64,000 bases of DNA from Palaemon carinicauda (GCF_036898095.1 NC_090767.1:28819827-28883826); one strand, 5' to 3'. Positions 1-14,358 are shown, counted from the stretch's first letter. Numbers and translations: made by a program. The notes: generated by a model not told the origin, from the sequence alone.

Positions 1-1093
1 CAAGAATTGACAAACTTACACAAGAATTGGCCAACTGGCACAAGAATTGGCCAACTAGCACAAGAAATGACAAACTTCCACAAGAATTGGCCAACTAGCA
101 AAAGAATTGGCCAACTGGCACGAGAATTGGCCAACTGGCACAAGAATTGGCCAACATGCACAAGAATTGACAAACTTACACAAGAATTGGCCAACTAGCA
201 CAAGAATTGGCCATTTGGCACGAGAATTGGCCAATATGCACAAGAATTGACAAACTTACACAAGAATTGGCCAACTGGCACAAGAATTGGCCAACTAGCA
301 CAAGAATTGACAAACTTCCACAAGAATTGGCCAACTAGCAAAAGAATTGGCCAACTGGCACGAGAATTGGCCAACATGCACAAGAATTGACAAACTTACA
401 CAAGAATTGGCCAACTAGCACAAGAATTGGCCAACTGGCACGAGAATTGGCCAACTAGCACAAGAATTGGACAACTTGGCACAAGAATTGGCCAACTGGC
501 ACAAGAATTGACAAACTTACACAAGAATTGGACAACTAGCACAAGAATTGGCCAACTGGCACGAGAATTGGCCAACTGGCACAAGAATTGGCCAACATGC
601 ACAAGAATTGACAAACTTAACAAGAATTGGACAACTAGCACAAGAATTGGCCAACTGGCATGAGAATTGGCCAACTGGCACAAGAATTGGCCAACCTGCA
701 CAAGAATTGAAAAACTTACACAAGAATTGGCCAACTAGCACGAGAATTGGCCAATTGGCACGAGAATTGGCCAACTAGCACAAGAAATGACATACTTACA
801 CAAGAATTGGCCAACTAGCACAAGAATTGGCCAACTGGCATGAGAATTGGCCAACTAGCACAAGAATTGGCCAACATGCACAAGAATTGACATACTTACA
901 CAAGAATTGGCCAACTAGCACAAGAATTGGCCAACTGGCACGAGAATTGGCCAACTAGCACAAGAATTGGCCAACTAGCACGAGAATTGGCCAACTGGCA
1001 CAAGAATTGACAAACTTACACAAGAATTGGCCAACTAGCACGAGAATTGGCCAACTGGCACAAGAATTGGCCAACATGCACAAGAATGGCCAT
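1..1093. repeat. Left-edge satellite block, related to 8.47-8.9 kb
   Basis: The first few hundred bases match the stretch from about 8,474 onward at an offset of about 8,473. Both carry monomers with gacaaacttc instead of gacaaactta (near 77 and 311; near 8,549 and 8,789) and both have a caaaag variant next to them. Further right, near 781 and 881, are two monomers with gacatactta. One of these also has the agaaatga change, as does a monomer near 13,200. The block is therefore an assembly of segments that recur elsewhere in the array. The monomer register is nearly perfect. Confidence 0.75.
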
Positions 1094-4000
1094 CTAGCAC
1101 AAGAATTGGCCAACATGCACAAAAATTGACAAACTTACACAAGAATTGGCCAATTGGCACAAGAATTGGCCAACATGCACAAGAATTGGCCAACTGGCAC
1201 GAGAATTGGCCAACTGGCACAAGAATTGGCCAACATGCACAAGAATTGACGAACTTACACAAGAATTGGCCAAATGGCACAAGAATTGGCCAACTAGCAC
1301 AAGAATTGACAAACTTACACAAGAATTGGCCAACTAGCAACAGAATTGGCCAACTAGCACGAGAATTGGCCAACTGGCACAATAATTGGCCAACATGCAC
1401 AAGAATTGACAACCTTACAAAAGAATTGGCCAACATGCACAAGAATTGGCCAACTGGCACGAGAATTGGCCAACTGACTCGAGGATTGGCCAACTGGCAC
1501 AAGAATTGGCCAACTAGCAAAAGAATTGGCCAACATGCAAAAGAATTGACAAACTTACACAAGAATTGGCCAACTAGCACGAGAATTAGCCAACATGCAC
1601 ATGAATTGAAAAACTTACACAAGAATTGGCCAACTAGCACAAGAATTGTCCAACTGGCACAAGAATTGGCCAACTGGCACAAGAATTGACAAACTTACAC
1701 AAGAATTGGCCAACTAGCACGAGAATTGGCCAACTAGCAAAAGAATTGGCCAACATGCACAAGAATTGACAAACTTACACAAGAATTGGCCAACTAGCAC
1801 AAGAATTGGCCAACTGGCACGAGAATTGGCCAACCGGCACAAGAATTGGCCAACATGCTCAAGAATTGACAAACTTACACAAGAATTGGCCAACTAGCAC
1901 AAGAATTGGCCAACTGGCACGAATTGGCCAACTGGCACAAGAATTGGCCAACATGCACAAGAATTGACAAACTTACACAAGAATCGGCCAACTGGCACAA
2001 GAATTGGCCAACTAGCACAAGAATTGACAAACTTACACAAGAATTGGCCAACTAGCGCAAGAATTGGCCAACTGGCATGAGAATTGGCCAACTGGCACAA
2101 GAATTGGCCAACATGCACAAGAATTGACAAACTTACACAAGAATTGGCCAACTGGCACGAGAATTGGCCAACTGGCACGAGAATTGGCCAACATGCACAA
2201 GAATTGACAAACTTACACAAGAATTGGCCAACTAGCACAAGAATTGGCCAACTGGCACAAGAATTGAGAAAATTTACACAAGAATTGGCCAACTAGCACA
2301 AGAATTGGCCAACTGGAACAAGAATTGGCCAAATAGCACAAGAATTGACAAACTTACACAAGAATTGGCCAACTAGCACAAGACTTGGCCAACTGGCACG
2401 AGAATTGGCCAACTGGCACAAGAATTGGCCAACTAGCACGAGAATTGGCCAACTGGCTCAAGAATTGACAAACTTACACAAGAATTGGCCAACTAGCACG
2501 AGAATTGGCCAACTGGCACAAGAATTGGCCAACATGCACAAGAATTGGCCAACTAGAACAAGAATTGGCCAACATGCACAAAAATTGACAAATTTACACA
2601 AGAATTGGCCAACTGGCACAAGAATTGGCCAACATGCACAAGAATTGGCCAACTGGCACAAGAATTGGCCAACCTGCACAAGAATTGAAAAACTTACACA
2701 AGAATTGGCCAAATGGCACAGGAATTGGCCAACTAGCACAAGAATTGACAAACTTACACAAGAATTGGCCAACTAGCACCAGAATTGGCCAACTGGCACG
2801 AGAATTGGCCAACTGGCACAAGAATTGGCCAACATGCACAAGAATTGACAACCTTACAAATGAATTGGCCAACATGCACAAGAATTGGCCAACTAGCACG
2901 AGAATTTGCCAACTGGCACAAGAATACGCCAATTAGCACAAGAATCGACAAACTTACACAAGAATTGGCCAACTAGCACAAGAATTGGCCAACTGGCACG
3001 AGGATTGGCCAACTGGCACAAGAATTGGCCAACTAGCAAAAGAATTGGCCAACATGCACAAGAATTGACAAACTTACACAAGAATTGGCCAACTAGCACA
3101 AGAATTGGCCAACATGCACATGAATTGAAAAACTTACACAAGAATTGGCCAACTAGCACAAGAATTGTCCAACTGGCACAAGAATTGGCCAACATGCACA
3201 AGAATTGACAAACTTACACAAGAATTGGCCAACTAGCACAAGAATTGGCCAACTGGCACGAGAATTGGCCAACTGGCACAAGAATTGGCCAACATGCACA
3301 AGAATTGGCCAACTAGCCCAAGAATTGGCCAACTAGCACAAGAATTGGCCAACTGGCACGAGAATTGGCCAACTAGCACAAGAATTGGCCAACATGCACA
3401 AGAATTGACAAACTTACACAAGAATTGGCCAACTAGCAGAAGAATTGGCCAACTGGCACGAGAATTGGCCAACTGGCACAAGAATTGACAAACTTACACA
3501 AGAATTGACAAACTTACACAAGAATGGGCCAACTAGCACAAAAATGGGCCAACTGGCACAAGAATTGGCCAACTGGCACAAGAATTGACAAACTTACACA
3601 AGAATAGGCCAACTAGCACAAGAATTGACAAACTTACACAAGAATTGGCCAACTAGCACAAGAATTGGCCAACTGGCATGAGAATTGGCCAACTGGCACA
3701 AGAATTGGTCAACATGCACAAGAATTGACAAACTTACACAAGAATTGGCCAACTAGCACAAGAATTGGCCAACTGGCACGAGAATTGGCCAACTGGCACA
3801 AGAATTGACAAACTTACACAAGAATTGAAAAACTTACACAAGAATTGGCCAACTGGCACAAGAATTGACAAACTTACACAAGAATTGGCCAACTGGCACA
3901 AGAATTGGCCAACTGGCACAAGAATTGACAAATTTACACAAGAATTGGCCAACTAGCACAAGAATTGGCCAACTGGAACAAGAATTGGCCAAATAGCACA

Positions 4001-4172
4001 AGACTTGGCCAACTGGCACGAGAGTTGGCCAACTGGCACAAGAATTGGCCAACTAGCACGAGAATTGGCCAACTGGCACAAGAATTGACAAACTTACACA
4101 AGAATTGGCCAACTAGCACGAGAATTGGCCAACTGGCACAAGAATTGGCCAACATGCACAAGAATTGGCCAT
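1094..4172. repeat. ABAB super-repeat, copy 1 (~3.08 kb)
   Basis: This is the first copy of a large super-repeat. A run of variants at 1,094-1,333 returns with the same implied translation at 4,173-4,412 and 7,472-7,711, giving offsets of 3,079 and 3,299 bp. The copy contains two sub-blocks of about 1.4-1.6 kb. Each has a gacaacctta monomer (near 1,408 and 2,847), a gaggattgg monomer (near 1,481 and 2,999) and a catgaattgaaaaactta monomer (near 1,602 and 3,120). The first sub-block reads ccttacaaaag and the second ccttacaaatg, so two subtypes alternate. Copy lengths differ mainly by whole numbers of 20-bp monomers. Confidence 0.85.
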
Positions 4173-7100
4173 CTAGCACAAGAATTGGCCAACATGCACA
4201 AAAATTGACAAACTTACACAAGAATTGGCCAATTGGCACAAGAATTGGCCAACATGCACAAGAATTGGCCAACTGGCACGAGAATTGGCCAACTGGCACA
4301 AGAATTGGCCAACATGCACAAGAATTGACGAACTTACACAAGAATTGGCCAAATGGCACAAGAATTGGCCAACTAGCACAAGAATTGACAAACTTACACA
4401 AGAATTGGCCAACTAGCAACAGAATTGGCCAACTAGCACGAGAATTGGCCAACTGGCACAATAATTGGCCAACATGCACAAGAATTGACAACCTTACAAA
4501 AGAATTGGCCAACATGCACAAGAATTGGCCAACTGGCACGAGAATTGGCCAACTGGCACAAAAGTAGGCCAATTAGCACAAGAATCGACAAACTTGCACA
4601 AGAATTGGCCAACTAGCACAAGAATTGGCCAACTGACTCGAGGATTGGCCAACTGGCACAAGAATTGGCCAACTAGCAAAAGAATTGGCCAACATGCAAA
4701 AGAATTGACAAACTTACACAAGAATTGGCCAACTAGCACGAGAATTGGCCAACATGCACATGAATTGAAAAACTTACACAAGAATTGGCCAACTAGCACA
4801 AGAATTGTCCAACTGGCACAAGAATTGGCCAACTGGCACAAGAATTGACAAACTTACACAAGAATTAGCCAACTGGCACGAGAATTGGTCAACTAGCAAA
4901 AGAATTGGCCAACATGCACAAGAATTGACGAACTTACACAAGAATTGGCCAACTAGCACAAGAATTGGCCAACTGGCACGAGAATTGGCCAACCGGCACA
5001 AGAATTGGCCAACATGCTCAAGAATTGACAAACTTACACAAGAATTGGCCAACTAGCACAAGAATTGGCCAACTGGCACGAATTGGCCAACTGGCACAAG
5101 AATTGACAAACTTACACAAGAATTGGCCAACTAGCACAAGAATTGGCCAACTGGCACGAGAATTGGCCAACATGCACAAGAATTGACAAACTTACACAAG
5201 AATCGGCCAACTGGCACAAGAATTGGCCAACTAGCACAAGAATTGACAAACTTACACAAGAATTGGCCAACTAGCGCAAGAATTGGCCAACTGGCATGAG
5301 AATTGGCCAACTGGCACAAGAGTTGGCCAACATGCACAAGAATTGACAAACTTACACAAGAATTGGCCAACTAGCACAAGAATTGGCCAACTGGCACGAG
5401 AATTGGCCAACTGGCACGAGAATTGGCCAACATGCACAAGAATTGACAAACTTACACAAGAATTGGCCAACTAGCACAAGAATTGGCCAACTGGCACAAG
5501 AATTGAGAAAATTTACTCAAGAATTGGCCAACTAGCACAAGAATTGGCCAACTGGAACAAGAATTGGCCAAATAGCACAAGAATTGACAAACTTACACAA
5601 GAATTGGCCAACTAGCACAAGACTTGGCCAACTGGCACGAGAATTGGCCAACTGGCACAAGAATTGGCCAACTAGCACGAGAATTGGCCAACTGGCTCAA
5701 GAATTGACAAACTTACACAAGAATTGGCCAACTAGCACGAGAATTGGCCAACTGGCACAAGAATTGGCCAACATGCACAAGAATTGGCCAACTAGAACAA
5801 GAATTGGCCAACATGCACAAAAATTGACAAATTTACACAAGAATTGGCCAACTGGCACAAGAATTGGCCAACATGCACAAGAATTGGCCAACTGGCACAA
5901 GAATTGGCCAACCTGCACAAGAATTGACAAACTTACACAAGAATTGGCCAAATGGCACAGGAATTGGCCAACTAGCACAAGAATTGACAAACTTACACAA
6001 GAATTGGCCAACTAGCACCAGAATTGGCCAACTGGCACGAGAATTGGCCAACTGGCACAAGAATTGGCCAACATGCACAAGAATTGACAACCTTACAAAT
6101 GAATTGGCCAACATGCACAAGAATTGGCCAACTAACACGAGAATTGGCCAACTGGCACAAGAATACGCCAATTAGCACAAGAATCGACAAACTTACACAA
6201 GAATTGGCCAACTAGCACAAGAATTGGCCAACTGGCACGAGGATTGGCCAACTGGCACAAGAATTGGCCAACTAGCAAAAGAATTGGCCAACATGCACAA
6301 GAATTGACAAACTTACACAAGAATTGGCCAACTTGCACAAGAATTGGCCAATATGCACTTGAATTGAAAAACTTACACAAGAATTGGCCAACTAGCACAA
6401 GAATTGTCCAACTGGCACAAGAATTGGCCAACATGCACAAGAATTGACAAACTTACACAAGAATTGGCCAACTAGCACAAGAATTGGCCAACTGACACGA
6501 GAATTGGCCAACTGGCACAAGAATTGGCCAACATGCACAAGAATTGACAAACTTACACAAGAATTGGCCAACTAGCACAAGAATTGGCCAACTGGCACGA
6601 GAATTGGCCAACTAGCACAAGAATTGGCCAACATGCACAAGAATTGACAAACTTACACAAGAATTGGCCAACTAGCAAAAGAATTGGCCAACTGGCACGA
6701 GAATTGGCCAACTGGCACGAGAATTGGCCAACTGGCACAAGAATTGACAAACTTACACAAGAATTGACAAACTTACACAAGAATTGGCCAACTAGCACAA
6801 AAATTGGCCAACTGGCACAAGAATTGGCCAACTGGCACAAGAATTGACAAACTTACACAAGAATAGGCCAACTAGCACAAGAATTGACAAACTTACACAA
6901 GAATTGGCCAACTAGCACAAGAATTGGCCAACTGGCATGAGAATTGGCCAACTGGCACAAGAATTGGTCAACATGCACAAGAATTGACAAACTTACACAA
7001 GAATTGGCCAACTAGCACAAGAATTGGCCAACTGGCACGAGAATTGGCCAACTGGCACAAGAATTGACAAACTTACACAAGAATTGAAAAACTTACACAA

Positions 7101-7471
7101 GAATTGGCCAACTGGCACAAGAATTGACAAACTTACACAAGAATTGGCCAACTGGCACAAGAATTGGCCAACTGGCACAAGAATTGACAAACTTACACAA
7201 GAATTGGCCAACTAGCACAAGAATTGGCCAACTGGAACAAGAATTGGCCAAATAGCACAAGAATTGACAAACTTACACAAGAATTGGCCAACTAGCACAA
7301 GACTTGGCCAACTGGCACGAGAATTGGCCAACTGGCACAAGAATTGGCCAACTAGCACGAGAATTGGCCAACTGGCACAAGAATTGACAAACTGGCACAA
7401 GAATTGGCCAACTAGCACAAGAATTGGCCAACTGGCACAAGAATTGGCCAACATGCACAAGAATTGGCCAT
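4173..7471. repeat. ABAB super-repeat, copy 2 (~3.30 kb)
   Basis: This is the second copy. Subtype markers repeat in the same order: ccttacaaaag near 4,489 and ccttacaaatg near 6,086, with the catgaattg-type marker near 4,760 and its cacttgaattg variant near 6,358. Particular stretches match copy 1 at offsets of 3,239 (2,345-2,976 to 5,584-6,215) and 3,259 (3,734-3,956 to 6,993-7,215). The gradual change in offset shows gain or loss of whole monomers within the copies. A 2-bp-short monomer (ggcacgaattgg) near 5,078 corresponds to one near 1,917. Confidence 0.85.
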
Positions 7472-8545
7472 CTAGCACAAGAATTGGCCAACATGCACAA
7501 AAATTGACAAACTTACACAAGAATTGGCTAATTGGCACAAGAATTGGCCAACATGCACAAGAATTGGCCAACTGGCACGAGAATTGGCCAACTGGCACAA
7601 GAATTGGCCAACATGCACAAGAATTGACGAACTTACACAAGAATTGGCCAAATGGCACAAGAATTGGCCAACTAGCACAAGAATTGACAAACTTACACAA
7701 GAATTGGCCAACTAGCAACAGAATTGGCCAACTAGCACGAGAATTGGCCAACTGGCACAATAATTGGCCAACATGCACAAGAATTGACAACCTTACAAAA
7801 GAATTGGCCAACATGCACAAGAATTGGCCAACTAGCACGAGAATTGGCCAACTGGCACAAAAGTAGGCCAATTAGCACAAGAATCGACAAACTTGCACAA
7901 GAATTGGCCAACTAGCACAAGAATTGGCCAACTGACTCGAGATTGGCCAACTGGCACAAGAATTGGCCAACTAGCAAAAGAATTGGCCAACATGCACAAG
8001 AATTGACAAACTTACACAAGAATTGGCCAACTAGCACGAGAATTGGCCAACATGCACATGAATTGAAAACTTACACAAGAATTGGCCAACTAGCACAAGA
8101 ATTGTCCAACTGGCACAAGAATTGGCCAACTGGCACAAGAATTGACAAACTTACACAAGAATTGGCCAACTGGCACGAGAATTGGCCAACTAGCAAAAGA
8201 ATTGGCCAACATGCACAAGAATTGACAAACTTACACAAGAATTGGCCAACTAGCACAAGAATTGGCCAACTGGCACGAGAATTGGCCAACCGGCACAAGA
8301 ATTGGCCAACATGCTCAAGAATTGACAAACTTACACAAGAATTGGCCAACTAGCACAAGAATTGGCCAACTGGCACGAATTGGCCAACTGGCACAAGAAT
8401 TGACAAACTTACACAAGAATTGGCCAACTAGCACAAGAATTGGCCAACTGGCACGAGAATTGGCCAACATGCACAAGAATTGACAAACTTACACAAGAAT
8501 CGGCCAACTGGCACAAGAATTGGCCAACTAGCACAAGAATTGACA
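7472..8545. repeat. ABAB super-repeat, copy 3 (partial, subtype A)
   Basis: This third, partial copy starts with the same variant run as copies 1 and 2. It carries the A-subtype ccttacaaaag marker near 7,788, a gactcgagattgg monomer near 7,938 (one base shorter than its counterparts near 1,481 and 4,640), and the catgaattg marker near 8,056. The ggcacgaattgg monomer is near 8,373. Similarity to copy 2 ends near 8,545, where copy 2 continues with gacaaactta and this copy with gacaaacttc. The first scattered one-base losses appear in this copy. Confidence 0.8.
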
Positions 8546-11400
8546 AACTTCCACAAGAATTGGCCAACTAGCAAAAGAATTGGCCAACTGGCACGAGAAT
8601 TGGCCAACTGGCACAAGAATTGGCCAACATGCACAAGAATTGACAAACTTACACAAGAATTGGCCAACTAGCACAAGAATTGGCCAACTGGCACGAGAAT
8701 TGGCCAACATGCACAAGAATTGACAAACTTACACAAGAATTGGCCAACTGGCACAAGAATTGGCCAACTAGCACAAGAATTGACAAACTTCCACAAGAAT
8801 TGGCCAACTAGCAAAAGAATTGGCCAACTGCACGAGAATTGGCCAACACGCACAAGAATTGACAAACTTACACAAGAATTGGCCAACTAGCACAAGAATT
8901 GGCCAACTGGCACGAGAATTGGCCAACTAGCACAAGAATTGGCCAACTGGCACGAAGAATTAGGCCAACTAGCCCAAGAATTGGCCAACATGCACAAGAA
9001 TTGACAAACTTACGCAGGAATTGGCCAACTAACACAAGAATTGGCCAACTGGCACGAGAATTGGCCAACTGGCACAAGAATTGGCCAACATGCACAAGAA
9101 TTGACAAACTTACACAAGAATTGGCCAACTAGCACAAGAATTGCCAACTGCACAAGAATTGACAAACTTATACAAGAATTGGCCAACTAGCACAAGAATT
9201 GACAAACTTACACAAGAATTGGCCAACTAGCACAAGAATTGGCCAACTAGCACGAGAATTGGCCAACTGGCACGAGAATTGGCCAACTGGCACAAGAATT
9301 GGCAAACTTACACAGAATTGGCCAACTAGCACAAGAATTGGCAACTGTCACAAGAATTGGCCAACTGGCACAAGAATTGGCCAACTGCACAAGAATTGAC
9401 AAACTTACACAAGAATTGGCCAACTAGCAAAAGAATTGGCCAACTGGCACGAGAATTGGCCAACATGCACAAGAATTGACAAACTTACACAAGAATTGGC
9501 CAACTGGCACAAGAATTGGCCAACTAGCACAAGAATTGACAAACTTCCACAAGAATTGGCCAACTAGCACAAGAATTGCCAACTGGCACGAGAATTGGCC
9601 AACATGCACAAGAATTGACAAACTTACACAAGAATTGGCCAACTGGCACGAGAATTGGCCAACTAGCACAAGAATTGGCCAACTAGCCAAGAATTGGCCA
9701 ACATGCACAAGAATTGACAAACTTACGCAGAATTGGCCAACTAACACAAGAATTGGCCAACTGGCACGAGAATTGGCCAACTGGCACAAGAATTGGCCAA
9801 CATGCACAAGAATTGACAAACTTACACAAGAATTGGCCAACTGGCACGAGAATTGGCCAACTAGCACAAGAATTGGCCAACATACACAAGAATTGGCCAA
9901 CTAGCACAAGAATTGGCCAACATGCACAAGAATTGACAAACTTACACAAGAATTGGCCAACTAGCACAAGAATTGGCCAACTAGCACAAGAATTGACAAA
10001 CTTACACAAGAATTGGCCAACTGGCACGAGAATTGGCCAACTAGCACAAGAATTGGCCAACATGCACAAGAATTGACAAACTTACACAAGAATTGGCCAA
10101 CTAGCACAAGAATTGGCCAACTGGCACGGAGAATTGGCCAACTAGCACAAGAATTGGCCAACATGCACAAGAATTGACAAACTTACACAAGAATTGGCCA
10201 ACTAGCACAAGAATTGGCCAACTGGCATGAGAATTGGCCTACTAGCACAAGAATTGGCCAACATGCACAAGAATTGACAAACTTACACAAGAATTGGCCA
10301 ACTAGCACGAGAATTGGCCAACTAGCACAAGAATTGACAAACTTACACAAGAATTGGCCAACTGGCACGAGAATTGGCCAACTAGCACAAGAATTGGCCA
10401 ACATGCACAAGAATTGACAAACTTACACAAAGGTTGGCCAACTAGCACAAGAATTGGCCAACTGGCACGAGAATTGGCCAACTAGCACAAGAATTGGCCA
10501 ACATGCACAAGAATTGACAAACTTACACAAGAATTGGCCAACTAGCACAAGAATTGGCCAAATGGCACAAGAATTGGCCAACATGCACAAGAATTGACAA
10601 ACTTACACAAGAATTGGCCAACTAGCACAAGAACTGGCCAACTGGCACGAAATTGGCCAACTAGCACAAGAATTGGCCAACATGCACAAGAATTGACAAA
10701 CTTACACAAGAATTGGCCAACTAGCACAAGAATTGGCCAACTGGCACGAGAATTGGCCAACTGGCTCAAGAATTGACAAACTTACACGAGAATTGGACAA
10801 ACTTACACAAGAATTGGCCAACTAGCACAAAGAATTGGCCAACTGGCACAAGAATTGGCCAACTGGCACAAGAATAGGCCAACTAGCACAAGAATTGACA
10901 AACTTACACAAGAATTGGCCAACTAGCACAAGAATTGACAAACTTACACAAGAATTGGCCAACTAGCACAAGAATTGGCCAACTGGCATGAGAATTGGCC
11001 AACTGGCACAAGAATTGGCCAACATGCAAAAGAATTGACAAACTTACACAAGAATTGGCCAACTAGCACAAGAATTGGCCAACTGGCACGAGAATTGGCC
11101 AACTGGCACAAGAATTGACAAACTTACACAAGAATTGGCCAACTGGCACAAGAATTGAGAAAATTTACACAAGAATTGGCCAACAAGCACAAGAATTGGC
11201 CAACTGGAACAAGAATTGCCAAATAGCACAAGAATTGACAAACTTACACAAGAATTGGCCAACTAGCACAAGATTGGCCAACTGGCACGAGAATTGGCCA
11301 ACTGGCACAAGAATTGGCCAACTAGCACGAGAATTGGCCAACTGGCACGAGAATTGGCCAACTGGCACAAGAATTGACAAACTTACACAAGAATTGGCCA
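8546..11400. repeat. Transitional satellite block with 341-bp local duplication
   Basis: The super-repeat order dissolves here and short monomers begin to appear, for example ccaactgcacgag near 8,828 and attgccaactgcac near 9,149. Within it, 9,901-10,076 is repeated at 10,242-10,417 at an offset of 341 bp with very few differences. A gagaaaattta monomer near 11,155 resembles ones near 2,265 and 5,505. I see only recombined satellite and no other sequence class. Confidence 0.8.
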
Positions 11401-14190
11401 ACTAGCACAAGAATTGGCCAACTGGCACAAGAATTGGCCAACATGCACAAGAATTGACAAACTTACACAGGAATTGGCCAACTGGCACAAGAATTGGCCA
11501 ACATGCACAAGAATTGGCCAACTGGCACAAGAATTGGCCAACCTGCACAAGAATTGACAAACTTACACCAACATGCACAAGAATTGGCCAACTGGCACAA
11601 GAATTGGCCAACCTGCACAAGAATTGACAAACTTACACAAGAATTGGCCAAATGGCACAAGAATTGGCCAACTAGCACAAGAATTGAAAACTTACACAAG
11701 AATTGGCCAACTAGCACCAGAATTGGCCAACTTGCACAAGAATTGGCCAACATGCACAAGAATTGACAACCTTACAAATGAATTGGCCAACATGCACAAG
11801 AATTGGCCAACTGGCACGAGAATTGGCCAACTGGCACAAGAATACGCCAATTAGCACAAGAATCGACAAACTTACACAAGAATTGGCCAACTAGCACAAG
11901 AATTGGCCAACTGGCATGATGATTGGCCAACTGGCACAAGAATTGGCCAACTAGCAAAAGAATTGGCCAACAGGCACAAGAATTGACAAACTTACACAAG
12001 AATTGGCCAACTAGCACAAGAATTGGCCAACATGCACATGAATTGAAAAACTTACACAAGAATTGGCCAACTAGCACAAGAATTGGCCAACTGGCACAAG
12101 AATTGGCCAACTGGCACAAGAATTGACAAACTTACACAAGAATTGGCCAACTGGCACGAGAATTGGCCAACTAGCAAAAGAATTGGCCAACTGCACAAGA
12201 ATTGACAAACTTACACAAGAATTGGCAAACTAGCACAAGAATTGGCCAACTGGCACGTGAATTGGCCAACCGGCACAAGAATTGGCCAACATGCGCAAGA
12301 ATTGACAAACTTACACAAGAATTGGCCAACTAGCACAAGAATTGGCCAACTGGCACGAATTGGCCAACTGGCACAAGAATTGACAAACTTACACAAGAAT
12401 TGGCCAACTAGCACAAGAATTGGCTAACTGGCACGAGAATTGGACAACTGGCACAAGAATTGGCCAACTTGCACAAGAATTGACAAACTTACACAAGAAT
12501 TGGCCAACTAGCACAAGAATTGGCCAACTGGCACGAGAATTGGCCAACATGCACAAGAATTGAGAACTTACACAAGAATTGGCCAACTGGCACAAGAATT
12601 GGCCAACTAGCACAAGAATTGACAAACTTCCACAAGAATTGGCCAACTAGCACAAGAATTGGCCAACTGGCACGAGAATTGGCCAGCATGCACAAGAATT
12701 GACAAACTTACACAAGAATTGGCCAACTAGCACAAGAATTGGCCAACTGGCACGAGAATTGGCCAACTAGCACAAGAATTGGCCAACTGGCACAAAAATT
12801 GGCCAACTAGCCCAAGAATTGGCCAACATGCACAAGAATTGACAAACTTACGCAGGAATTGGCCAACTAACACAAGAATTGGCCAACTGGCACGAGAATT
12901 TGGCCAACATGCACAAGAATTGACAAACTTACACAAGAATTGGGCAACTAGCACGAGAATTGGCCAACTGGCACGAGAATTGGCCAACTGGCACAAGAAT
13001 TGGCCAACATGCACAAGAATTGACAAACTTAAACAAGAATTGGACAACTAGCACAAGAATTGGCCAACTGGCACGAGAATTGGCCAACTGGCACAAGAAT
13101 TGGCCAACATGCACAAGAATTGACAAACTTACACAAAAATTGGCCAACTAGCACGAGAATTGGCCAATTGGCACGAGAATTGGCCAACTAGCACAAGAAA
13201 TGACATACTTACACAAGAATTGGCCAACTAGCACAAGAATTGGCCAACTGGCACGAGAATTGGCCAACTAGCACAAGAATTGGCCAACATACACAAGAAT
13301 TGGCCAACTAGCACAAGAATTGTCCAACTAGCACAAGAATTGGCCAACTTACACTGGCCAACTAGCACAAGAATTGGCCAACTAGCACGAGAATTGGCCA
13401 ACTGGCACGAGAATTGGCCAACATGCACAAGAATTGACAAACTTATACAAGAATTGGCCAACTAGCACAAGAATTGACAAACTTACACAAGAATTGGCCA
13501 ACTAGCACAAGAATTGGCCATCTAGCACGAGAATTGGCCAACTGGCACGAGAATTGGCCCAACATGCACGAGAATTGGCCAACTGGCACAAGAATTGGCC
13601 AACATGCACAAGAATTGACAAACTTACACAAGAATTGGCCAACTAGCACAAGAATTGGCCAACTGGAACGAGAATTGACAAACTTACACAAGAATTGGCC
13701 AACTGGCACAAGAATGGCCAACTGGCACGAGAATTGGCCAACTAGCTCTAGAATATGCCAACTAGCACAAGAATTGACAAACTTACACAAGAATTGGCCA
13801 ACTAGCACAAGAATTGGCCATCTAGCACAAGAATTGGCCAACTGCCACAAGAATTGGCCAACTGGCACGAGAATTGGCCAACTTACACAAGAATTGGCCA
13901 ACTAGTGCAAGAATTGGCCAACATGCACAAGAATTGGCCAACTTACACGAGAATTGGCCAACTGGCACAAGAATTGGCCAACATGCACGAGAATTGACAA
14001 ACTTACACAAGAATTGGCCAACTAGCACAAGAATTGGCCAACTGGCACAAGAATTGTCCAACTGGCACGAGAATTGGCCAACTGGCACAAGAATTGGCCA
14101 ACTAGTACAAGAATTGACAAACTTACACAAGAATTGGCCAACTGGCACGAGAATTGGCCAACTAGCACAAGAATTGGCCAACATGCACAA

Positions 14191-14320
14191 GTTTGTCAAT
14201 TCTTGTGCACGTTGGCCAATTCTTGTGCCAGTTGGCCAATTCTTGTGCTAGTTGGCCAATTCTTTTGAAAGTTTGTCAATTCTTGTGCCAGTTGGCCAAT
14301 TCTTGTGTAAGTTTGTCAAT
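14191..14320 (-). repeat. Inverted satellite island 1 (130 bp)
   Basis: Here the + strand reads gtttgtcaattcttgtgcac and similar, which is the reverse complement of the normal monomer. The island contains about six and a half inverted monomers. One is unusual, with cttttgaaag in place of cttgtgcca or cttgtgtaa. Forward monomers resume at 14,322. The left junction also has a short inverted repeat, tgcacaag and cttgtgca, around a 10-nt spacer. No other inverted segment was seen in the array apart from the derived copy at 19.1 kb. Confidence 0.95.
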
Positions 14321-14358
14321 TAACTTACACAAGAATTGGCCAACTGGCACAAGAATTG
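14277..14358. repeat. Perfect 37-bp inverted repeat with 8-nt loop
   Basis: The right edge of inverted island 1 (arm 14,277-14,313) and the first forward monomers after it (arm 14,322-14,358) are perfect reverse complements over 37 bp. They are separated by the loop tgtcaatt at 14,314-14,321. The sequence could form a strong hairpin or cruciform. It is the natural by-product of an inversion between near-identical monomers. Confidence 0.93.
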
